Shown here piece after piece: positions 58,694 to 64,000 of a DNA stretch of 64,000 nt. Numbering within the stretch: position 1 is the first letter of the stretch; each line of letters begins with the position of its first letter. Location of the stretch: positions 94,126 through 158,125 of the forward strand of contig NZ_FOCI01000008.1 in assembly GCF_900110065.1 (NCBI RefSeq). The letters run 5' to 3'. The notes under the pieces were generated by a model. It was not told where the DNA came from and did no database searches. It was given only the letters and a program-made list of their open reading frames with translations. The position numbers and the translations under genes were made by a program. The DNA comes from Loktanella fryxellensis. Its GTDB lineage: Bacteria > Pseudomonadota > Alphaproteobacteria > Rhodobacterales > Rhodobacteraceae.

Positions 58694-58789
58694 TGGTGCC
58701 CCCCCAGCCGGACTCGAACCGACACCGGCACGGGCATCGGCACGAGAGATCTCAAGTCTCCGATGCCTACCAATCCACCATCGGGACAC
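58694..58789 (-). tRNA. Class II tRNA-like sequence with a UGA anticodon loop (possible pseudo-tRNA)
   Basis: On the minus strand the sequence begins GTCCCGATGGTGG, continues with TTGGTAGG (Leu-type D arm), an anticodon stem GGAGA/TCTCT with loop CTTGAGA, a long variable arm, and TTCGAGT between GTCGG and CCGGC, and ends in CACCA. The loop gives anticodon UGA (serine), while the D-arm looks like tRNA-Leu. The acceptor is awkward: GTCCCGA against TGGGGGG pairs badly, and nine bases lie between the T stem and discriminator A. It may be a degenerate tRNA-Leu or an unusual tRNA. Confidence 0.45.
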
Positions 58790-58863
58790 GCGGGATGTGG
58801 AAGGCGCGCGGCGCGGCCGGGGTAAAGGTGCGGCGCCCGCGACGCCCCTGCCCCGCAGAACCG

Positions 58864-59349
58864 TCAGCCAGCAGGGGGAAGCGGGGCCACGCCTTCTTCC
58901 TTTACCGCCTGCATGGCGACATAGGTCGACGTGCCCGCCACATGCGGCAGGGTCGAGATGAAGTCGGCCAGCACCTGGCGGTAGTCGGTCATGCCTTGGG
59001 CGCGAACCTTCAATAGGTAGTCGAACGACCCGGCGATCATGTGGCACTGCTCGATCTGCGGCACGTCCAGCACGGCACGGTTGAAGGCCAACAAGGCCAT
59101 CTCGCGCGTGTCGGTCAGACGCACCTCGACGAAGGCGACGTGATCGCGGCCCAGCAGGATCGGGTCGAACAGCGCGCGATACCCGCGAATGACGCCGTCC
59201 GCCTCCAGACGACGCAGGCGGGCCTGGGTCGGGGACTTCGACAGCCCGATGCGGTCGGCCAGGGCGGTGACGCTGATGCGCCCGTCGACGGCCAGCACAT
59301 CGAGGATCTTTGCATCGAATGAGTCCAGCGCGGCAGGCTTTTCGCCCAT
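58864..59349 (-). CDS. putR: Lrp/AsnC-family regulator, probable activator of putA
   Basis: The 161-residue protein has an AsnC helix-turn-helix (LDVLAVDGRISVTALADRIGLSKSPTQARLRRLEADGVIRGYRA) and a RAM effector domain. It is divergent from putA, which lacks its own DNA-binding domain, so it matches PutR of alphaproteobacteria, which activates putA in response to proline. ATG 59349. The 102-base gap holds an inverted repeat. Confidence 0.92.
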   Translation of the reverse strand: MGEKPAALDSFDAKILDVLAVDGRISVTALADRIGLSKSPTQARLRRLEADGVIRGYRALFDPILLGRDHVAFVEVRLTDTREMALLAFNRAVLDVPQIEQCHMIAGSFDYLLKVRAQGMTDYRQVLADFISTLPHVAGTSTYVAMQAVKEEGVAPLPPAG

Positions 59350-59401
59350 GATGCACTCCCAATACGGATCAATTCACCTCGTTTGCCCAAGTTACCGGGC
59401 A

Positions 59402-59436
59402 GATCGCCCGATCGCAAGATGCTAGGATGGGCGATC
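59402..59436. promoter_or_regulatory. Inverted repeat GATCGCCC...GGGCGATC between putR and putA
   Basis: GATCGCCC at 59402-59409 and GGGCGATC at 59429-59436 are perfect inverted 8-mers. They flank the segment just before the putA ribosome-binding site (AGGAG). A PutR operator is plausible. Confidence 0.4.
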
Positions 59437-59451
59437 ATTTAGGAGTTGGCC

Positions 59452-62400
59452 ATGCCCCGCGATACCCCTGACGACCTGCGCCACCTGATCGACGCTCAGA
59501 TGTATGCCGAAGAGATGACCGTCGTGACGGCCCTTGCCGCAGCGGCCGGGCTGGATCAGGCGGCGCGCGCCCGGATCGGGGCGGCCGGGGCGGATCTGGT
59601 CCGCCGCATCAGGGCCAGCGCCGAACCCGGCCTGATGGAGGTCTTTCTAGCCGAATACGGGTTGTCGACGGACGATGGCATCGCCCTGATGTGCCTGGCC
59701 GAAGCGCTGCTGCGGGTGCCCGACGCGGACACCATCGATGCCCTGATCGAGGACAAGATCGCACCCAGCGACTGGGGCCGGCACCTGGGGCGGTCGGCCT
59801 CGTCGCTTGTCAACGCGTCGACCTGGGCCCTGATGCTGACCGGGCGGGTGCTGGACGACAGCCAGCCGGGCCTGACCCGGCACTTGCGCGGCGCGATCAA
59901 GCGTCTGGGCGAACCGGTGATCCGCACCGCCGTGGGCCGCGCCATGCGCGAGACGGGCCGTCAGTTCGTGCTGGGCGAAACGATCGACGCCGCGATGAAG
60001 AGGGCGCAGCGGATGCAGGACAAGGGGTTCACCTATTCCTACGACATGCTGGGCGAGGCGGCCCGCACGGACAAGGACGCGCGCCACTACCAGTTGGCCT
60101 ATTCCCGCGCGATCGGCGCGATCGCGGCCCATTGCACCCACGGCAGCGTGGCCGAAAACCCCGGGATCTCGGTCAAGCTGTCGGCGCTGCATCCGCGCTA
60201 CGAGGTGGCGCAGGCGGACCGGGTAATGGCCGAACTGGTGCCCCGCGTCACGGCCCTGGCGATCCTCGCCAAGGCGGCGGGCATGGGGTTCAACATCGAC
60301 GCCGAAGAGGCGGACCGCTTGGCCCTGTCGCTGGACGTGATCGAACGGGTGCTGGCGGAACCGGCCTTGGCGGGCTGGGATGGGTTCGGTGTCGTGGTTC
60401 AGGCTTACGGCCTGCGCGCGGGCCCGGTGATCGACCATCTGCACCAACTGGCCGTGCAGATGGACCGCAGGATCATGGTGCGGCTGGTCAAGGGGGCCTA
60501 TTGGGATGCGGAAATCAAACGCGCACAGGTCATGGGGATGGACGGGTTCCCCGTCTTCACCGCCAAGGCACATACGGATATTAGTTTCATCGCCCACGCG
60601 CGCAAGCTGCTGGGGATGACGGACCGGATCTATCCGCAGTTCGCGACCCACAACGCGCATACGGTGGCGGCGATCCTCGACCTTGCCCGGCAGATGAACC
60701 GCAGCACCGCGGATTACGAATTCCAGCGGCTGCACGGCATGGGCGAAGCGCTGCACGACATCGTCATCGCCGACCAGCACACCCGCTGCCGGATCTACGC
60801 CCCCGTCGGCGCCCACGAGGATCTGCTGGCCTATCTGGTACGCCGGCTTCTGGAAAACGGGGCGAACTCCAGCTTCGTCAACCAGATCGTGAACGCGGAT
60901 GTCGCCCCCGAGATCGTCGCGGCAGACCCGTTCGACCAGATCGGCACCCGCCCGACGATCCGCAGCGGGCCGCAGCTGTTCCTGCCAGAGCGGGTGAATG
61001 CGCAGGGCCATGACCTGAGCCATGCGCCTGTGCTGGCCCGCATCGCCGTCGACCGCGACCCGCACCGCGCGCGCGTCTGGTCCGTCGGACCGCGCATCGC
61101 GGTGCCCGTGGCGTCGTTGCCCGACGGCCATCCGGTGATGAACCCGGCCCGGCCGGGCGATCTCGTGGGGCGCGTGACCCCGGCCACGCCGGAAGCCATT
61201 GCCGCGGCCCTGTCCGCCGCCGCCCCATGGGCCGTGACGGCCGATGTGCGGGCGCGGACGCTGACCGACGCCGCCGCCGCGTTCGAGGACAACGCCGGCG
61301 AGATCATGGCCATCCTGACGCGCGAGGCGGGCAAGACCCTGCCTGATGCGGTGGCCGAACTGCGCGAAGCGGTGGATTTCCTGCGCTACTATGCAGCCCG
61401 GGCCCGCCTGACACCGGACGCCGCCCCCCGGGGTATCTGGACCTGTATCAGCCCGTGGAACTTTCCCCTGGCCATCTTTACCGGCCAGATCGCGGCCGCG
61501 CTGGCCGCCGGGAATGCGGTGCTGGCGAAGCCTGCTGGCCAGACCCCCGTGATCGCCGACCTGGCCGTGCGCCTGCTGCATGACGCCGGCGTGCCGCCAA
61601 CGGCGCTGCAATGCCTGCCCGGCGATGGCGCCGTGGGCGCGGCCCTGACGTCGGATGCCCGGATCGCCGGCGTGGCCTTTACCGGGTCAACAGCCACGGC
61701 GCGTCGCATCGCGCAGGCCATGGCCGACCACTGCGCCCCCGGCACGCCGCTGATTGCGGAAACGGGCGGGCTGAACGCCATGGTCGTGGACAGCACCGCC
61801 CTGCCGGAACACGCGGTGCGCGACATCGTGAACGGTGCGTTCCGGTCCGCCGGGCAACGCTGCTCTGCCCTGCGCTGCCTGTTCGTGCAGGATGATATAG
61901 CCGATCGGCTGATCGTCATGCTGAAGGGCGCGATGGACACGCTGACGCTGGGCGATCCCTGGGCGTTGTCGACGGACATCGGCCCCGTCATCGACGCGGC
62001 GGCCCGCGATGCGATCGACGCGCACATCGCCCGCGCCGGGGCGGCCGGGCGCATCCTGCATCAGGTGTCGATCCCGGGCTTGGGCGCCTTCGTGGCGCCG
62101 ACGGTCATCGCGCTGGACGGGATCGACCAGCTGGAAACCGAGGTCTTCGGACCGGTCCTGCACGTCGTGCGCTTTGCCGCGCGGGACTTGGATGCCGTCA
62201 TCGACGCGATCAATGCCACCGGATACGGGCTGACCTTCGGCCTGCACACCCGGATCGACGACCGGGTCGAGACGATGGTCAACCGGATCCGCTGCGGCAA
62301 CATCTATGTGAACCGCGACCAGATCGGTGCGGTGGTGGGCACGCAGCCCTTCGGTGGCGAGGGGCTGTCGGGGACGGGGCCCAAGGCAGGGGGGCCCGCC

Positions 62401-62919
62401 TACCTGCCACGGTTTGCGATGCCCGCCGCAGCGCCGGTCACCGCCGCGACCTGGCCCGATCAGGACACGCCCGCCCGCCTGGCCCAGGCGATGGCGGCGG
62501 CCCGCAGGCCGGCCCCCCTGCCGCCCCGGGACATGCCCGGACCGACCGGTGAATCCAACCGGCTGGGCCTGCATCCTCGCGGCCCGGTGCTGTGCCTGGG
62601 GCCCGGGCCCGATGCGGCCACCGCCCAAGCCCGCGAAGTCGAACGGCTGGGCGGGATGCCGGTGATCGCGCAGGGCACTATCGCCGCGACGGTCCTGACA
62701 GACCTTGCGCCGCTCGCCGCCGTGATGTGGTGGGGCGATGCCGCGCAGGGGCGTGCCTATGCCCGCGCCCTGACCGAACGGACGGGACCGATCGTCGGCC
62801 TGATCACCACCATGCCCGACACCGCCCACGTCATGCACGAGCGTCATGTCTGCATCGACACGACGGCCGCCGGTGGCAACGCCGCCCTGCTGGCCGAGGT
62901 CGCAGGCAATACGACCTGA
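59452..62919 (+). CDS. putA: Bifunctional proline dehydrogenase/L-glutamate gamma-semialdehyde dehydrogenase
   Basis: The 1155-residue enzyme converts proline to glutamate. The proline dehydrogenase barrel lies near residues 150-480 (MRDKG and NPGISVKLSALHPRYE, MVRLVKGAYWDAEIK), and the aldehyde dehydrogenase from about 560 (ISPWNFPLAIFTGQIAAALAAGN), with E770 in AETGGLN and C804 in GQRCSALRCLF, spaced 34 apart as expected. No ribbon-helix-helix domain precedes it, in line with the separate PutR. Start ATG 59452 with AGGAG upstream. Confidence 0.97.
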   Translation: MPRDTPDDLRHLIDAQMYAEEMTVVTALAAAAGLDQAARARIGAAGADLVRRIRASAEPGLMEVFLAEYGLSTDDGIALMCLAEALLRVPDADTIDALIEDKIAPSDWGRHLGRSASSLVNASTWALMLTGRVLDDSQPGLTRHLRGAIKRLGEPVIRTAVGRAMRETGRQFVLGETIDAAMKRAQRMQDKGFTYSYDMLGEAARTDKDARHYQLAYSRAIGAIAAHCTHGSVAENPGISVKLSALHPRYEVAQADRVMAELVPRVTALAILAKAAGMGFNIDAEEADRLALSLDVIERVLAEPALAGWDGFGVVVQAYGLRAGPVIDHLHQLAVQMDRRIMVRLVKGAYWDAEIKRAQVMGMDGFPVFTAKAHTDISFIAHARKLLGMTDRIYPQFATHNAHTVAAILDLARQMNRSTADYEFQRLHGMGEALHDIVIADQHTRCRIYAPVGAHEDLLAYLVRRLLENGANSSFVNQIVNADVAPEIVAADPFDQIGTRPTIRSGPQLFLPERVNAQGHDLSHAPVLARIAVDRDPHRARVWSVGPRIAVPVASLPDGHPVMNPARPGDLVGRVTPATPEAIAAALSAAAPWAVTADVRARTLTDAAAAFEDNAGEIMAILTREAGKTLPDAVAELREAVDFLRYYAARARLTPDAAPRGIWTCISPWNFPLAIFTGQIAAALAAGNAVLAKPAGQTPVIADLAVRLLHDAGVPPTALQCLPGDGAVGAALTSDARIAGVAFTGSTATARRIAQAMADHCAPGTPLIAETGGLNAMVVDSTALPEHAVRDIVNGAFRSAGQRCSALRCLFVQDDIADRLIVMLKGAMDTLTLGDPWALSTDIGPVIDAAARDAIDAHIARAGAAGRILHQVSIPGLGAFVAPTVIALDGIDQLETEVFGPVLHVVRFAARDLDAVIDAINATGYGLTFGLHTRIDDRVETMVNRIRCGNIYVNRDQIGAVVGTQPFGGEGLSGTGPKAGGPAYLPRFAMPAAAPVTAATWPDQDTPARLAQAMAAARRPAPLPPRDMPGPTGESNRLGLHPRGPVLCLGPGPDAATAQAREVERLGGMPVIAQGTIAATVLTDLAPLAAVMWWGDAAQGRAYARALTERTGPIVGLITTMPDTAHVMHERHVCIDTTAAGGNAALLAEVAGNTT

Positions 62920-62949
62920 CCCCGGCCCTGCCGCCAACGGGCGGGCGTC

Positions 62950-63114
62950 ATGTCCGGCGACGCGGCGCTGGGCTGGTTCGACTCCCATTACGGCCTGATC
63001 CCCGCACGTCTCAGCGGGGGCGAGTGTTATGCCGGCCACGTGACGTGGATATTCCTGCACGCGGGGCCACTGCATCTGGCCGGCAACATGAATCGGCGCA
63101 GCATTCCAGGATGA
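62950..63114 (+). pseudogene. Truncated rhomboid-like fragment
   Basis: The 54-codon frame reads FDSHYGLIPARLSGG, HVTWIFLHAGPLHLAGNMN, then leaves the family at base ~63090 (RRSIPG-stop). LIPARLSGG plus FLHxGxLHLxGNM is the loop-1 signature of active rhomboids. The serine and histidine regions are missing, so it is a broken gene end, probably cut by an insertion or deletion. Confidence 0.55.
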
Positions 63115-63730
63115 GGGTCCTCGTGCCGTCGAAACCCGACCCTGCCGCAGCAGCTGCAGCGTCAGGCGAAGTGGTCCGCAGATACCGCATAAAGCACTGA
63201 CCCGCTTTCAGGGCGCCAGTTACGCCCCCTGCCCCGCCTCGTGTTCTCCAAGTCAGACGAGCTGCGTCATACTCGCCTCACGACCCCGGCGTCCTTCCAG
63301 ACCGAATGCGCGCCGGACCGCCGCCACCGTCTCGCGCATGGTGACGTCGGATTTCTGCCGCCCCCGCTCTATGATCTCCGCGACAAGCCCCGGATCTGCC
63401 GCAGTGGATCATCTTGTCCAGCTTCAGATCCGACACGGCACGTATGAGTCAGTTAGCGCAGATTTTCCGGACGGGCATTTCGGGGAATCCCCGACAGCCG
63501 TTGTAATAAACCGCGGACAGGCAATTCGCTGCATCCCGGACAGCTGAATACGCTGGAGCCCAACCGCTCGATCATTCTGGACGGGTTCTTGTTGTCGGCG
63601 ATTGACACGCAGGCGACGCGCCTGCACGTCCCAACAGTGGCCACGGTCACCAAAGTTGCAGTGTCGACATGAAACCGCTGTTACCGCCGCGCCCGAAAAT
63701 GCAGCGAATGGGCTAACTGTAGTGCAGTTC
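63115..63730. other. Decayed region between the rhomboid fragment and the IS end
   Basis: No intact gene is visible. On the minus strand 63240-63400 reads GLVAEIIERGRQKSDVTMRETVAAVRRAFGLEG, ending before MTQLV-stop, with its likely beginning (DLKLDKMIH) in another frame. This looks like a frameshifted protein tail, family unknown. The rest shows nothing recognisable. Confidence 0.35.
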
Positions 63731-64000
63731 GACTCTGTTGCGCAAATCAGCTGACGGACGGTTTTCCCCTTACCCCAGACGGATTTATGCCACTGCCTTT
63801 GTGACGGGGATGCCAAGGGCGGTGTAGCCATTCAGGATAGCGATGCGCACCTGGACCTCCGCGACCTGGCGGTCGAAGTCCCGAGCCATCAGCCGCTGGC
63901 CCAGCAGCTTTACACAATGCATCTTTGTCTCGACGCGGCTCCGGCGGTGGTATCCGCTCCAGTTCCGCCAGAGCGCCCGACCCAGACACTTCGATGCGCG
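63731..64000 (-). mobile_element. IS5-family insertion sequence, end at the window border
   Basis: The likely terminal repeat is GACTCTGTTGCGCAAATC at 63731-63748. It is followed inward, on the minus strand, by the tail of a transposase. The other end lies outside the window. Confidence 0.65.
63785..64000 (-). CDS. IS5-family transposase, C-terminal part
   Basis: The 71 visible C-terminal residues read RSRVETKMHCVKLLGQRL and MARDFDRQVAEVQVRIAILN, then GYTALGIPVTKAVA and a stop at 63785. This ending is widespread among IS5-group transposases of Rhodobacteraceae. The catalytic E of DDE is probably E in RVETKMHC. It is cut by the window edge. Confidence 0.85.
   Translation of the reverse strand, partial: RASKCLGRALWRNWSGYHRRSRVETKMHCVKLLGQRLMARDFDRQVAEVQVRIAILNGYTALGIPVTKAVA

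Overview
The window is high-GC alphaproteobacterial chromosome, almost certainly from the Rhodobacteraceae. The evidence is a PutA without a DNA-binding domain next to a divergent Lrp-type regulator, a set of ethylmalonyl-CoA (EMC) pathway genes, an sdhCD-sdhA-sdhB order with a small gene inserted, an H-NS/HvrA-like protein, a luxR-luxI pair with a CtrA-type box, and an RTX protein with a type I secretion system. No rRNA, CRISPR array or prophage is visible.

Region 1 (1-18 kb) is housekeeping. It carries the end of a periplasmic binding-protein gene, glnD, murJ, a rhomboid-fold protein that has lost its catalytic residues (minus strand), trpS, a VOC protein, a branched-chain-type aminotransferase, a UspA protein, a NifU-like Fe-S scaffold behind a possible Irr box, tsaB and rimI. 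A four-gene nucleoside-type ABC importer (BMP binding protein, double ATPase, two permeases) follows, then a TSUP transporter with its usual TIGR02186-type partner.

Region 2 (18-48 kb) combines quorum sensing and central carbon metabolism. A RecD-like helicase, luxI, luxR and a small overlapping ORF are read leftward. The EMC genes ccr and ecm flank a glycerol-3-phosphate acyltransferase; mesaconyl-CoA hydratase and a malyl-CoA lyase/thioesterase-type gene lie at 33-35.6 kb. The TCA genes sdhCDAB (leftward) and mdh, sucCD, sucAB and lpdA (rightward) complete the route, so acetyl-CoA assimilation to succinyl-CoA and malate and its oxidation are encoded side by side. The sdh operon and sucC are each preceded by two perfect TGTGATCACA palindromes 21 bp apart. 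This is the strongest regulatory signal in the window and suggests one dedicated regulator. An AT-richer glycosyltransferase gene interrupts the sucB-lpdA operon.

Region 3 (48-64 kb) is more plastic. It holds a type I secretion ATPase gene broken by a stop and a frameshift next to an intact adaptor (HlyD) and an intact RTX protein, a LuxR-type regulator, mobA, a decayed HNH endonuclease, a DCC thioredoxin-like protein, an odd class II tRNA-like sequence, putR/putA, a truncated rhomboid fragment, and the end of an IS5-family element that runs off the window.
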